Shown: positions 1 to 9,715, counted from the first letter of the stretch. The stretch is DNA of 62,836 nt from Planctomycetaceae bacterium (GCA_029259845.1 JAJDEI010000166.1:1-62836), one strand, 5' to 3'. The notes: generated by a model not told the origin, from the sequence alone. Numbers and translations are program-made.

Positions 1-288
1 AACGCGATCGGCCGTCATCCGACTCTCAGACCCTCAACGCCCGACCATCAATCAACGACTTACGACAAACTCCGGCTCGAAAAAACTTTCAGAAACACCG
101 ATTTCCCAAATCACTGGGGAACTTGGGTTAGCGACGGGTCAGCCGTTCGCGCCACGTTCGTCCCAAAACGGCGAATTCAACGTTTCCGGTCGAACGAACG
201 ATCCGGAAAAACCAACGCGGCGGGAGCAAAGATCCGCCGAAACACCGCACGCACGACCCCGTCGACCGATCATCCACGACCGCCCGCT
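1..288. other. Left edge without a recognised gene
   Basis: No reading frame here looks like a protein. The only item of note is at 127-138, which carries GTTAGCGACGGG, a partial copy of the GAGCGTTAGCGAC intergenic motif also seen at 1046-1060, 2328-2340 and 34817-34831. The rest is the region beyond the stop codon of the minus-strand gene that ends at 289. Confidence 0.5.
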
Positions 289-747
289 TCAACTGTCCGG
301 CGACAACCGTCCGGCATTTTTCGCCAGAAACTCCTTGCGCCAATGGTACGCGTCGAGCAGTCCGGACACGTCCCGCCCCAGAATGTGATACGACGCATAC
401 AACGCTTCGACCGTTGCCAGGCCGCCCAGCGGATCGTCGAACAGCTTGCTCGTGCGCGGGTAAGCCGTCTCCCACGGCGGCAGTTCGCGGACCGGAACAT
501 CCGCAAAGTCCGCTTCCATCTTCCCCGCCAAACGCCACGTTCCGTCCAGCACCAGCAGCCCACAGTCCGCATCAGCCGACGACAGCATCGGCCCCCCCAG
601 GCCCAGCCTCACATACCCCTCCAGCGGCTCATCACCAATCTGCGGGTACTTGAAAAACACGATGTCATCCCGCCCCCGCAGCGGCTCTGCCGTGCACTTC
701 TTCCGCTTCTCCTTCGGATGCACCACAATCACCGTCGGCGAAGGCAT
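289..747 (-). CDS. Tsr3/DTW-superfamily aminocarboxypropyl transferase-like protein
   Basis: Encodes 152 residues. Proteins of the Tsr3/DTWD superfamily (SPOUT-like fold) move the 3-amino-3-carboxypropyl group of S-adenosylmethionine onto a uridine or pseudouridine of rRNA or tRNA. Seen here: an early KKCT as in Tsr3, then LSSAD, then LLVLDGTW followed by KM (the DTW hallmark), then TVEAL, YHILG and a closing [10 protein letters not shown] resembling the Tsr3 C-terminus. I chose the ATG at 747 because the frame upstream is low-complexity and this ATG overlaps the stop of the preceding small gene (TGATG), suggesting translational coupling. The family is best known from archaea and eukaryotes for Tsr3 and more widely for DTW; which substrate this one uses cannot be told from sequence. 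Confidence 0.75.
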   Translation of the reverse strand: MPSPTVIVVHPKEKRKKCTAEPLRGRDDIVFFKYPQIGDEPLEGYVRLGLGGPMLSSADADCGLLVLDGTWRLAGKMEADFADVPVRELPPWETAYPRTSKLFDDPLGGLATVEALYASYHILGRDVSGLLDAYHWRKEFLAKNAGRLSPDS

Positions 748-926
748 CACTTGCTCTCGTTGACTTCGTGAATCTTCTCCTCCAGTTGGCGAATCTCGCC
801 TTCCAAGCGGGGGATCTCCGCCGGGTCGTCCGGTTGGCGGCGGGCACCGGCCAACTGCTGCTGGAGGGAGGCGACCTTCTTGCGGGCCGCTTCGACCTGC
901 TTTTTCTGCTTGCGGTTCAAAGCCAT
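747..926 (-). CDS. Small coiled-coil protein upstream of the Tsr3-like gene
   Basis: A 59-residue protein starting MALNRKQKK. Nearly all of it is charged and helical: [18 protein letters not shown] near residues 10-27 and [16 protein letters not shown] near 40-55 have heptad spacing of leucine, valine and isoleucine, so a short helical hairpin or coiled coil is likely. No signal peptide or membrane segment. It overlaps the next gene by one base, so the two are probably one transcript. I recognise no family. It could assist the RNA-modifying enzyme or bind RNA through its lysine-rich N-terminus, but that is only inference from position. Confidence 0.6.
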   Translation of the reverse strand: MALNRKQKKQVEAARKKVASLQQQLAGARRQPDDPAEIPRLEGEIRQLEEKIHEVNESK

Positions 927-1139
927 AATGATCAGACCACTTCCAGGGACATTCTGCGACGACGAAAATTCTATCCCATCGCTTCCTACGCTCGCCACCG
1001 CCCCCCAATCAAGAGTCCCGAGCGTCACGTCGATTCACACCTTCAGAGCGTTAGCGACGGCCCCCCAAAGGGCACGATCCAGAAACACCCCAAACCGTAA
1101 ATCCAACTGCCACCAACGTCGAACCATCAACCCCCGCCC

Positions 1140-2336
1140 ATGCAACAGTTCCTCCAAACCCTCAAGCAGTCACTCGACGACGGCACGTTCATCGCCCTCA
1201 CGTTTAGCAAACCGACCGGTTCCAACGCCGATGACGCCGCCCGGCGAATCACCGTCCATCCGGTCGAAATCCGAGGCCGGCAGCTCTGGCAGTGGACCCG
1301 GCAAATGCAGCGGCAGCAGTCCCACGAAAACCTCGACGCCCCGCAAACACTTGCAACCGCCGCGTCTCTGTTCGGCAGCACGTTCCGCCACGCCCACCTG
1401 TTCACCACGCACGCCGATGTCGCCGCCCGTATCGACAAATCGGGCCGTTGCCGCCTCACAACCGGACCGCCCACCAAAAAACCGTCCGAGTCCACGAATC
1501 ACGACCGCCAAAAACAATATCTTATCCCCGAAGGCCGGCCCTGTCCGTTCCTCCACGAGTTGGGCATCATGACCGCCGAGGGCCGTGTCCATCGTGCGCG
1601 GCAAGACAAATTTCGGCAGATCAACCGCTTCCTGGAGTTCGTCGAAGACATCGTCCCGCACCTCCCCGCCCAGGGGCCGCTCGATGTCGTCGACTTCGGT
1701 TGCGGCCTCAGCTATCTGACATTCGCGCTGCATCACCTGCTGGCAGTCATCCGCCATCGTGAAGTCCGCATCGTCGGCATCGATCAAAATCCGCAGGTCA
1801 TCAGCCGCTGCACCGACACCTGCCGCGCACTCGAACTGCGCGGCTTGGAATTCATCACGCAGCCCATCACGACGATTACGTCCGATCGCAAAGTCCATCT
1901 CGCCGTCGCCCTGCATGCCTGCGACACGGCGACCGACGACGCACTCGCCCAGGCGGTTCGCTGGCAGGCCGACGTCATCCTCGCCGCCCCCTGCTGCCAG
2001 CACGAACTCGCCCCCCAACTGACCGGCGACGCCCTCACGCTGATCACCCGGCACGGCATCCTGCGGGAGCGGTTCGCCGCGATGGCCACCGACGCCCTCC
2101 GCGCCGCCCTGCTCGAACAAGCCGGCTACCGCACCCAAATCATCGAATTCATCGACACCGAGCACACTCCCAAAAACCTTCTGCTCCGTGCCGTCCGCCG
2201 AGACGTCCCGCAAGCCGGCAGCCGCCCCGACCCGCAACTGTCCCGCCGCATCGACGAGCTGAAGACCCTCCTCGGCATCAACCACCTCTCCCTCACCGAC
2301 CGGCTCCGCGAACCAAATCAGAGCCCGGAGCGTTAG
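1140..2336 (+). CDS. METTL25/RRNAD1-like SAM-dependent methyltransferase
   Basis: Encodes 398 residues. The central domain (about 180-330) has the Rossmann methyltransferase signature: VVDFGCGLSYLTFALHHLL for motif I, VGIDQNP for the acidic ribose-binding loop, and LHACDTATDDAL and APCCQHEL, which are typical of the Methyltransf_32 group that includes METTL25 and RRNAD1. The substrate is unknown; relatives are thought to act on RNA or protein. The first 130 residues form a separate N-terminal part that I do not recognise. It is transcribed away from the Tsr3-like pair across a 213-base gap. The last codons and the TAG stop lie inside a GAGCGTTAGCGAC repeat, so the C-terminal SPER is repeat-encoded. 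Confidence 0.8.
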   Translation: MQQFLQTLKQSLDDGTFIALTFSKPTGSNADDAARRITVHPVEIRGRQLWQWTRQMQRQQSHENLDAPQTLATAASLFGSTFRHAHLFTTHADVAARIDKSGRCRLTTGPPTKKPSESTNHDRQKQYLIPEGRPCPFLHELGIMTAEGRVHRARQDKFRQINRFLEFVEDIVPHLPAQGPLDVVDFGCGLSYLTFALHHLLAVIRHREVRIVGIDQNPQVISRCTDTCRALELRGLEFITQPITTITSDRKVHLAVALHACDTATDDALAQAVRWQADVILAAPCCQHELAPQLTGDALTLITRHGILRERFAAMATDALRAALLEQAGYRTQIIEFIDTEHTPKNLLLRAVRRDVPQAGSRPDPQLSRRIDELKTLLGINHLSLTDRLREPNQSPER

Positions 2337-2340
2337 CGAC
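2328..2340. repeat. GAGCGTTAGCGAC intergenic motif supplying a stop codon
   Basis: The motif GAGCGTTAGCGAC recurs at 1046-1060 (with GG after it), as GTTAGCGACGGG at 127-138 and as GAGCGTCAGCGACGG at 34817-34831, always at or beyond gene ends. In this copy the TAG at 2334-2336 is the stop codon of the methyltransferase gene. Confidence 0.7.
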
Positions 2341-2658
2341 GCGGACCGGCGACAGGTGGCACTGGTCGGCTTGTCCGCCAGTGCGAGCATGGCAAGGCTC
2401 GGACTTCATAAGTGGGCATCACGAGCGGTTGAAGCACGATCACAAGCCGGGCGATCTGCACGAACTTACCTTCTCCTGCTGCCGGCGGGGGGCGATGTCG
2501 TTGTTTGGGGAATCGTTCACCGCCCCCGGACCGAAGAATTCTCGTGATTCCTCACACCAACGCGCCCCTGCCACCCGTCGCGCAAATAAAAAACCGCGGC
2601 CGCCGACAAGTCGGCAGCCGCAGTGCAGATGACCTTCGATTGTTCCGCAACACGCGGC
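2337..2658. other. Gap between convergent genes
   Basis: No gene is supported in these 322 bases between the methyltransferase and the DUF1559 pilin, which point at each other. The only clear element is the minus-strand terminator at 2584-2621. Confidence 0.6.
2584..2621 (-). terminator. Rho-independent terminator of the DUF1559 pilin gene
   Basis: Read on the minus strand there is a 12-base-pair stem with one mismatch (arms 2610-2621 and 2596-2607) closed by a tiny loop at 2608-2609, then GGTTTTTTATTT. A GC-rich stem followed at once by a T run is a canonical intrinsic terminator. It lies 38 bases past the stop codon of the gene ending at 2659. Confidence 0.85.
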
Positions 2659-3810
2659 TCAAAAATCGCCGCTGCCGAGAATGTCCTGTCCGTAGTCGCC
2701 GCCGTTCGACGACAGCAGCCCCGCGTACACAGCGTCGTCAATGTTCTGGGCGATCGAACGACCGCTGCCGTCGCAGAAGATCACATTCACAATCGATGGA
2801 TGCAGCGACGAAGGCCGCGGCGAAAATCCGTCGAGGGCCGAGTTGAAATTGCCGTTGATCTTGTGCACTGGCAACGGCAACACGTACCGCATTGCTCCCA
2901 CGCCGAGAGACAAACCGAACTGCTTGCCCTGCGCCAAGTCTCCCCCAATGCCGCTCGCGTCGGCACTGATGGGAGCGAACTGGCCGAGAGTTGACGCTTC
3001 CGTGCCCGGCACCAGGAAGGCCAGGTCGCCGGTGCGCGACGAAGCCCAGCCGCCGACTCCGGGGCTGACATACGCGCGAGCCGCCAGGTTCTCGGAAAGC
3101 ATCAGCGTGTTCGACAGTCCGTCACTTCGGGAGATGAAGCCCAGTCTCGTCCGCTTGGAGATTACGACCGGATTCAACGGATCGGTGTCGTCCGCGTCTC
3201 GCCAAAAGACACCCGTGGCGAACGTGGCGCTGAGAGCATCCGGCCCCGGCGTGGGGGCAAACGCCCACGTGTAGTCGTTCAAGGTGTGAATACTGGAGGT
3301 GTCGTCTGCCCAACGGGTGTCGACGATATATCCGCCATTGGCCACGTAACTCAAGTTGCCCGCCGCGTCTGATTCAAGGTCATCCGGACAATTAAAGACC
3401 GCCAAAGATGTTTGTGCCAGCTCTGAGGTCTTATTGGGGCTGGGGCTGGTCTCATCCGATTCCAGCAGACGCTCATACAACGAAGTCTGGTCGAGAAATG
3501 GCAGCAGTGGCACGGTCCACGGCGTCTCCGTCGTCAACGCTGTCGATGTCGTCGAATAATCCAACCTCTGAGTGAGCGAGGTCAGAGGGGGGATTCGTCC
3601 GTCGGCGGATGAGGAGAAGTTCTGAATCGCCACGCCGATATTTCGCAGGTTGTTCAGGCATTGGGCCCGGCGGGCCGATTCGCGGGCTGCCTGGACGCCG
3701 GGCAGGATCAGCGCGGCGAGTGTGGCGATGATCGAAATCACCACCAGCAGTTCAATCAGCGTGAAGCCGGCACGTTGCCGCCGGCCGGTCATCGTAGGTT
3801 TGCGTGTCAT
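2659..3810 (-). CDS. DUF1559 pilin-like protein
   Basis: Encodes 383 residues. After a short basic leader ending RQRAG, the sequence [20 protein letters not shown] is a textbook class III (type IV pilin) signal: cleavage by prepilin peptidase after glycine, phenylalanine first in the mature protein and glutamate at position 5. [20 protein letters not shown] follows, the typical DUF1559 helix, and the C-terminus has [17 protein letters not shown] before a NGGDYGQ-type end, the H-X-G/DG block of that family. DUF1559 proteins are strongly expanded in planctomycetes and are thought to be surface or pilus subunits. I start at the ATG at 3810, which has GGAG upstream; a longer frame lacks a sensible leader. 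It is separated from the GspK-like gene by 445 bases, so it may have its own promoter. Confidence 0.93.
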   Translation of the reverse strand: MTRKPTMTGRRQRAGFTLIELLVVISIIATLAALILPGVQAARESARRAQCLNNLRNIGVAIQNFSSSADGRIPPLTSLTQRLDYSTTSTALTTETPWTVPLLPFLDQTSLYERLLESDETSPSPNKTSELAQTSLAVFNCPDDLESDAAGNLSYVANGGYIVDTRWADDTSSIHTLNDYTWAFAPTPGPDALSATFATGVFWRDADDTDPLNPVVISKRTRLGFISRSDGLSNTLMLSENLAARAYVSPGVGGWASSRTGDLAFLVPGTEASTLGQFAPISADASGIGGDLAQGKQFGLSLGVGAMRYVLPLPVHKINGNFNSALDGFSPRPSSLHPSIVNVIFCDGSGRSIAQNIDDAVYAGLLSSNGGDYGQDILGSGDF

Positions 3811-4255
3811 TTTCGGGTCTCCGAAACAAATCGAGGTCAATGGTTCTGCAATCGAGAGGAACTGGCCCGCCCACATCGTACGCCACGCTCCGTCACTCGT
3901 CAGTCCGTCGTAGTCAGTCCGTTGCTGCTGCGAATCAGCCCGCCGTCGTCACCGCTGCATCGCAATGTGTATCGTTTCGCAGCAGTGGCTGTCGAGGTCG
4001 TCCCTCTAATTATGACCGCTCCTGGATCGTTGAGGAACGAAATTACTTCAAAATCCTTATGTTTTTGATGGTTACGTCGTTACCATCCCTGCCTCAACCC
4101 CAAAGTGAAGCAAACCCCGGTCCAGAAGTTGAAAAAGTGACAAAACGACCGCCGGCAAAGTCCCCACGTTTAGCCACCCATTTCACACGTTTAGCCGCAC
4201 ATTTCACACGTTTAGCCGCACATTTCAAATGTGCGGCGAACTCCCAGCGCCCTCC
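3811..4255. other. Gap between DUF1559 and gspK genes
   Basis: 445 bases without a supported gene. It should hold the promoter of the DUF1559 gene. The part next to the gspK stop codon carries a 21-base tandem repeat (4165-4227). The AT-richer stretch near 4040-4090 is the likeliest promoter area, but I could not pick a convincing -35/-10 pair. Confidence 0.4.
4165..4227. repeat. Three tandem 21-base repeats with a GTTTAGCC core
   Basis: Units at 4165-4185, 4186-4206 and 4207-4227 read CACGTTTAGCCGCACATTTC plus A; the first unit differs at two or three positions. The array lies 28 bases beyond the stop codon of the gspK-like gene. A second array with the same GTTTAGCC core and about the same 21-base period lies beyond the stop of the gspJ-like gene (9841-9956). 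Confidence 0.85.
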
Positions 4256-7200
4256 TCACTTCTCCGGCAACGTCCGTCGATGCAGCAGCAGGCTCCGCCA
4301 GTTAAGCGTGATGATGTCGTCTGCCGTGTTGCCAAGACCGGTTGTTCCGACGTCATCCACCTCAACCGCCTCCTCCAGCCGCGTCCGATCGACGATGAAA
4401 AACGACCGATGCCGCGGCCCCCCGGCCAGTTCCCCCCCAATCTGCACGACCGTCGGGTCCGACGGATCCGGCTGATGCGCCTCGAAGTACCCCACCGTCA
4501 ACCACACCGCAAACACATTGCTCCGATTCGTCGTATGATTGGCCACCTTCGCCAACAACCGGTTCCGCGTGTGATAATCCACCGCATCCGTGCCAACATC
4601 CGTCACCGGCCGCGCCTCGAAGATGCCCAAATCTTTCAGTTCTCCCGTGGTCGTGGGCCGATTTGGGAAAAACTCGTTGCCGGGCGTCGGATCATCGGCC
4701 ACATGTGAGCGTAGGAGATTATGAGATAGTTTGTTGACGCGGGCAGACGCAGGCCAGATGGTTCCCACGTCGGGCGCGACATAACTCATGCTGCGGTACG
4801 GCACCGCTCCGAATTGAACAGTTGGCGGTGTGCTCGTGGGGTCGCTTGGCACGCCCGGCACTCCCGGCAGTGGCAACGCGACCGGCGTTGCCGCGAATGC
4901 GTTGAGCGGGTCGATCCCATCTCGGGCGAGGATCAGTTCGTTGTACCAGTTGCGAACCTCCCCAACGGTGTTGTCAAAGCTGTCGGTCGTTTGGAACGGT
5001 GCGACGGCATTGAACCGCTGAATGTGCGCGTCATCCAGAATCGCCGCCAGCACCGCCTCGTCACGCACCGTGTTGATGTTGATCTTGCCCGGCGTCCGCA
5101 CCAGCCGGGTCAGCCGCTCCTTGATCGCCTCATCCCCCCCATCGGGAACCGTCAGAAACTCGAACAACCGATACCAGCGGTTGTCGTCATCGGCGTTGAT
5201 CCCGCCGGTGCCGCTCACGTCATAATCGCGAGTGCCGTTTCGATCGAGGTCGAGGAACGGATTCAGAAACCGCGCCATCGCGACGGACGGCTCCGGATTA
5301 GGACTTGGCGGACGGATGTACCAACCGCTCATCGGCTTCGCGGGAATGTCTTCGACCAACTTGAGCGTCGTATCTTCCGGTCCAAAAAGTGGGATCGACA
5401 ACAATTCGAACACGGACGAAAAGTCACGGTCAAAGTGCGGTTGCCAGATAGCGAACGTGGCTGGGGAGTTGCTGTTTCCCTGATTGCGATCGACCGAGTT
5501 CGCGTCGTCAACGGTGCCGTTGGCTGTGAAATCTGGGTTACCGAGCGTATGGCTCCGCGGATTGGTTGCTGTTTGGGCGTGGTCTGTAACATTCGACCGA
5601 TCAAGCGGTTCGGCGCGTTCACGGCTGCTGAGCCGGCTCAACAGTTCGGGCATCGGCCCGGAAGTATCGGTCGGATCAAACGGGCCGCGCCGCGTCACGT
5701 TCTCAAACTCGTCGATAACAACCCAGTCGCTGTTGCTGTAACCGACAAACCCATCCGTCCGCAGGTTGGGCCGCCGTTCCAGTGTCAGTGTAAAGGGTGC
5801 CGCACGAAAATTCGGATCGACGGTGGTGTCCGTTGAGACCAGCGTATTCCCATTCAACATCGGTGGTGTAGCGTTGATGGGCGCCGGGTTGTCGAATTCG
5901 AATCGGTTCTGATGATCGTTACTCCCGGTGTAGCTCACATCGAGATCGAGTGTCGGGGCCGGGTGCTTGCTGGCAGCCATCGGCAGGGCTGGCTCCGAGG
6001 GATCCGTGCCGTCGATCCGAAACGGAATGATTTGATCGAACTCGGGTCCGGTGCCGTCGTTCACGTAAAAGTCGGACGCCCGGATTTCATCCGTTCCGTT
6101 GATGGTGACAACGGAAGAATTGTCGTGGCAGCCGATGAGGTACGTCTTGCCGGCTTTGACTACATTCTCGCCGTTATTCGCGGTTGGATCGGGGTCCGTC
6201 TTGAAGACAAAACTGGCGTCCGGCGGGTCGACGCCCGGTGTTTTGCCCGCGTTGTATCGGGCGATCCGCCATGAATCCGTTCGCATTTCTACATCAAACG
6301 GACTCGCGTTGCGCAGCTCAATGTACAAATACTGGCGTATCTCGTTGTCGTCCCAAATCGTGCTTGCCTCGTCGGAGCCGGTATCGAACGTCTCAAGCCA
6401 CAGGACTTCGCTCAACGTCAGTTGCTGCGCTTCGACACCATTGACCACCTGCAAGTCTCCGCCGCCAGCTGCGTCCCAGCCGTCAGTGAGGTCGTTGTCG
6501 TACTCAAAACGTGTGATTGCATCATCCCGATCAAGGGCATCAACATAGTTCACGGCGAACTGCGCCATTTCGCCCACTTGGTCAGGCGAGTACCGCAGCG
6601 GGGCCGTCAGGTAACCGTCAGGTGCGGCGTCGTTACCGCCGCCCAAAACCCACAACAGCGTGTAGATGTCCCGTGCCAGCCGCTGACGGTCGTAACGCGC
6701 CCACCATTCCTGCGCGATCGCCAGATTCGTCCCGCCGTCGGGGGCGCTGCCCAGATCACTGAAGGCGACCAGCGGCGCTGCACCGTTCGCATGGATCACC
6801 TGTGGAATCGTTAGTGGACCTGCGAATCCACTGTTGGCGATACTGAGCGAGGCGATGTCTGGATGCGGTGTCAGATTACGGAACTGCGGATTGCCGTCGC
6901 TGTCAAAGGCCGAATTCTGGTCGTAAAGCGTGGTCATGTCCGGGGCGGGATCATCGTCACTGAGAATTCGATTGAGGTTGAGCCGGTGTCGCGGTTGCCT
7001 CTTTGCGTTGCCATTTGTGTTGAGGTGTGCATTGCTTCCGAATTCTGACTTCAACAGCAGCCGCAGTTCGCGTCGGAGAGGATCGTTTGTACTGCCGGCA
7101 GCCACTGCTGAGAATTGCGGCGGAAACGTCCCATCGACGGCATCAAATTCATTGAATGTCCCGCCGCCGTTCCACGTCGTGAACTCCCACCCCCGATCTT

Positions 7201-9715
7201 CGGTCTTGTTGACCGAATGACCGTGGCTAAAGTCCAGCCGGTCCCAACTGTCGGTCGTGAACCGCCCAGCGATCTGGCGGCGGCGGTCTTCGTTCACCTT
7301 GTCGAAGTTGATAATCGCCAGATCACGCAGCCGGCTGGTGCCACCCACGTCCTCGAAGTCCTGGCGGCTCAGATGCAGGCCTTCCATCTCGTGTGTGGGG
7401 AACACGGCGTCGTATTCCGGATTACGGTACTGGCGATTGAGGATCACCTCGCCCCCGTCGTCCCGCAGAAAGTCCAGTTGAGCGTTGGCCTGTTGCAGTT
7501 CGTTGTTCACGGACAGCCCCTGCCAGTAGGGCAGTACCCCGTACAACGTCCGAAAACCACCGGCCAATGTGTCCTGAACGAACGGATTATTGACCATGTT
7601 GGTTCCCCCGACTGGTCCCGGCAAGGTCGGGTCCCAGCCGGTGTACTGGTATTGCCAAAAGGAGTTGGTCGCACCCGCATAAGTCGGCCATTGGGACGGA
7701 TTCGTCGGTCCGCTCACCCCAGCCATACGACGAGTGAATGGATCGGTGGGACCGGAAACTTGATAGAGATAGCCGCTACCGGTTCCGCCGTAGTCCAGCG
7801 GATGCACGAACGGTGGAATCCAGACTCCCATCAGGTGCGGATCGCGGTACGCCGAGCCGCCGCCGGAATGGCCAGCCGCTACACCACCGACAAAATCCAC
7901 CGGCGCGTTGATGTCATCGTCCGGCGTAAAGCCGGGGGGCAGTGTGATGGGATAGGCCGGATTCCCCAGATTGAACACCGGTGCATAGCCGACCATGTTG
8001 CTGTCGCCGTCGTCATCGACCAGATACCCGCCCGGTGCCGGTGCCCCGGGGAACGTGCCTCCGGAACGAATCCAGGCATACAAGTCGGCAATCCGAAAAT
8101 CGTCGCCCCAGCGGCCTTCGATCTGCGAGTCGACCACGAAACCGGCCGAGGGATCGTCCCGCCAGTTCTCGCGACCGTTGAGCAGCATCAGCAGTTCCAG
8201 ATTGGACAGCACCGGTGTTGTGACCGGTAGGGGCGTGGTGGCGTCCGCGAGTGTTGGCCCGAAGTTCTGCTCGTGCTGCTCCTGAGCCTCGGTGAGTGTG
8301 ACGGTGGGGTCGAGGTCGGTCGCCGGGTCAGCCGTCAGTCCCAGCCCCAGGTTGATCTCGCTGCGGCTCAGCCCCTGATTGGACGCATGCACCAGCGTGG
8401 TTGACGGATCGCCCGGACTGATCGCGTTCCCGTCCCACTGCCGCGCCAGCACGCCGTTCATGTTGCCGTGGGCGTTGACGTTTAACAGCGCGTCCGCATC
8501 GATGACCTTGCACGCAAACAGCGGCACAAACTGACGCCCGTCCGGCAGGTCCATAATCGGAAAGTCCAGGTCCACCCACACCGCATCCCGAAACCCGTCC
8601 CCGTCACAGTCGACGTCGAATTCATAGATCGTCGAACTCGGATCGGTCGGGTCAGCCGACGCATCCGGAAACGACCACACCCCCGCCTCATTGGAGACGC
8701 CGTCGCCGTTGATATCGACCCGAAACGGAAACGGCGGAATGATCCGCGTGGTGTCGCCGCTGAGGGCGTTGGTCGCCGCTGTCAGAAAACGCGGAAATGT
8801 CGTGTTGACGGAGTTGACGTGCTCCTGATGCGGCCGCAGCACTTTGTCGCGCGTGGTGTCCGGGTTGAGAAGATTTGTCGACTCAAAGATGCCTTCGAAC
8901 CCATTCACGTCGGCACCGTCGCTGATGCCGCGCATGATCGGGATATATTGCGGCCGGTGGAACGATGGGATGATCACCCGGTAAACATTGTTCGGGTTAT
9001 TCGGATCGCGCACTAGGCCGTCGAACGCGAGAAACATACTGTTGACGTCCGGGTACGTGTAACCGGCGTCGGGGTGGAATAAGCCAACGCCTGCGCCGAC
9101 GGAGCCATTGTTGGCTGCGGGGCTGAAGTTGATTTGAAACGCCGGCAGCGCGTTGAAGCCGTCTTGGTCCGCATCTGCCACACCGTCGCCGTCGTAGTCA
9201 AAAACAAACTCACCGTTCCCCAGCGTGGTCGTGGTTGACGCATTGGCGTAAACGCCGATACCCAGCCCGTCGAACGGGTTCACGTCGGCGAAGTTTCCCC
9301 CGCCATCGGCGAGCGATAGTTGTTCATCGAAGTTGGGCCGCCCGATCATGTTGGGCACGAGCGCCCAGTTGCTGCCGTACAGGGCGCTGTCGCCCAAACT
9401 GGGCCGCGTGCCGAGGATCAGTTGTTCCAAAAACCAGTCCTCGAACAGCGACGCGGGGAAATCGGCCGTGGGGGTTTCGGCGGTGGCGAAGTATTCGGCG
9501 CTGGCCTGTTCCTGCGCGGCGAACGTGTAGAACAAAAACCCCAGAAACGTGAGCGTCCCCAGCAGGGCCATCACCACAATCAGCACCGCCCCCCCCCGCC
9601 GCGGAGGGACCAGAGCGCCTGTCGTAGGGTGGGCTGTGCCCACCGCGTCGCGCAAGGATTGGTGGGCACAGCCCACCCTACGAAATCTGGCCACTGCGTC
9701 TGTTGTGCGATTCAT
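4256..9715 (-). CDS. Giant GspK-like minor pseudopilin
   Basis: Encodes about 1819 residues, some five times the usual GspK (about 300-330). GspK sits at the tip of the type II secretion pseudopilus. Seen: RRGG then AVLIVVMALLGTLTFLGFLF as the membrane-spanning N-terminal helix near residues 43-62, and near 1544 GKININT, the conserved GspK motif, with a helix-hairpin-like stretch after it. Between these are several calcium-loop-like Asp motifs (DYDGDGVADADQDG, DINGDGVSN, DCDGDGFRD, DLDRNGTRD). Two ATGs lie 6 bases apart (9721, 9715); GAGAGA is correctly spaced for the second. The leader before the helix is about 40 residues because a palindromic repeat (9623-9682) is inserted in frame. The gene ends a pseudopilin operon in the order G, H, I, J, K. 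Confidence 0.85.
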   Translation of the reverse strand: MNRTTDAVARFRRVGCAHQSLRDAVGTAHPTTGALVPPRRGGAVLIVVMALLGTLTFLGFLFYTFAAQEQASAEYFATAETPTADFPASLFEDWFLEQLILGTRPSLGDSALYGSNWALVPNMIGRPNFDEQLSLADGGGNFADVNPFDGLGIGVYANASTTTTLGNGEFVFDYDGDGVADADQDGFNALPAFQINFSPAANNGSVGAGVGLFHPDAGYTYPDVNSMFLAFDGLVRDPNNPNNVYRVIIPSFHRPQYIPIMRGISDGADVNGFEGIFESTNLLNPDTTRDKVLRPHQEHVNSVNTTFPRFLTAATNALSGDTTRIIPPFPFRVDINGDGVSNEAGVWSFPDASADPTDPSSTIYEFDVDCDGDGFRDAVWVDLDFPIMDLPDGRQFVPLFACKVIDADALLNVNAHGNMNGVLARQWDGNAISPGDPSTTLVHASNQGLSRSEINLGLGLTADPATDLDPTVTLTEAQEQHEQNFGPTLADATTPLPVTTPVLSNLELLMLLNGRENWRDDPSAGFVVDSQIEGRWGDDFRIADLYAWIRSGGTFPGAPAPGGYLVDDDGDSNMVGYAPVFNLGNPAYPITLPPGFTPDDDINAPVDFVGGVAAGHSGGGSAYRDPHLMGVWIPPFVHPLDYGGTGSGYLYQVSGPTDPFTRRMAGVSGPTNPSQWPTYAGATNSFWQYQYTGWDPTLPGPVGGTNMVNNPFVQDTLAGGFRTLYGVLPYWQGLSVNNELQQANAQLDFLRDDGGEVILNRQYRNPEYDAVFPTHEMEGLHLSRQDFEDVGGTSRLRDLAIINFDKVNEDRRRQIAGRFTTDSWDRLDFSHGHSVNKTEDRGWEFTTWNGGGTFNEFDAVDGTFPPQFSAVAAGSTNDPLRRELRLLLKSEFGSNAHLNTNGNAKRQPRHRLNLNRILSDDDPAPDMTTLYDQNSAFDSDGNPQFRNLTPHPDIASLSIANSGFAGPLTIPQVIHANGAAPLVAFSDLGSAPDGGTNLAIAQEWWARYDRQRLARDIYTLLWVLGGGNDAAPDGYLTAPLRYSPDQVGEMAQFAVNYVDALDRDDAITRFEYDNDLTDGWDAAGGGDLQVVNGVEAQQLTLSEVLWLETFDTGSDEASTIWDDNEIRQYLYIELRNASPFDVEMRTDSWRIARYNAGKTPGVDPPDASFVFKTDPDPTANNGENVVKAGKTYLIGCHDNSSVVTINGTDEIRASDFYVNDGTGPEFDQIIPFRIDGTDPSEPALPMAASKHPAPTLDLDVSYTGSNDHQNRFEFDNPAPINATPPMLNGNTLVSTDTTVDPNFRAAPFTLTLERRPNLRTDGFVGYSNSDWVVIDEFENVTRRGPFDPTDTSGPMPELLSRLSSRERAEPLDRSNVTDHAQTATNPRSHTLGNPDFTANGTVDDANSVDRNQGNSNSPATFAIWQPHFDRDFSSVFELLSIPLFGPEDTTLKLVEDIPAKPMSGWYIRPPSPNPEPSVAMARFLNPFLDLDRNGTRDYDVSGTGGINADDDNRWYRLFEFLTVPDGGDEAIKERLTRLVRTPGKININTVRDEAVLAAILDDAHIQRFNAVAPFQTTDSFDNTVGEVRNWYNELILARDGIDPLNAFAATPVALPLPGVPGVPSDPTSTPPTVQFGAVPYRSMSYVAPDVGTIWPASARVNKLSHNLLRSHVADDPTPGNEFFPNRPTTTGELKDLGIFEARPVTDVGTDAVDYHTRNRLLAKVANHTTNRSNVFAVWLTVGYFEAHQPDPSDPTVVQIGGELAGGPRHRSFFIVDRTRLEEAVEVDDVGTTGLGNTADDIITLNWRSLLLHRRTLPEK
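9623..9682. repeat. Perfect 22-base inverted repeat inside the gspK leader
   Basis: Arms at 9623-9644 and 9661-9682 (CGTAGGGTGGGCTGTGCC and on) are perfect inverted copies around a 16-base spacer. The element is translated in frame as part of the prepilin-like leader (GCAH...GTAHP). This type of TAGGGTGGGC palindrome is a dispersed repeat; here it lies inside a gene rather than between genes. Confidence 0.9.

Noticed and set aside
1170..2390. A 406-codon minus-strand frame opposite the methyltransferase
   Set aside because: Antisense shadow; the plus strand has clear methyltransferase motifs.
4165..4227. Possible CRISPR array
   Set aside because: Three 21-base units follow one another with no spacers, and there are no cas genes.
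7115..8230. A 371-codon plus-strand frame opposite the gspK-like gene
   Set aside because: Antisense shadow of a gene supported by its N-terminal helix and GKININT motif.
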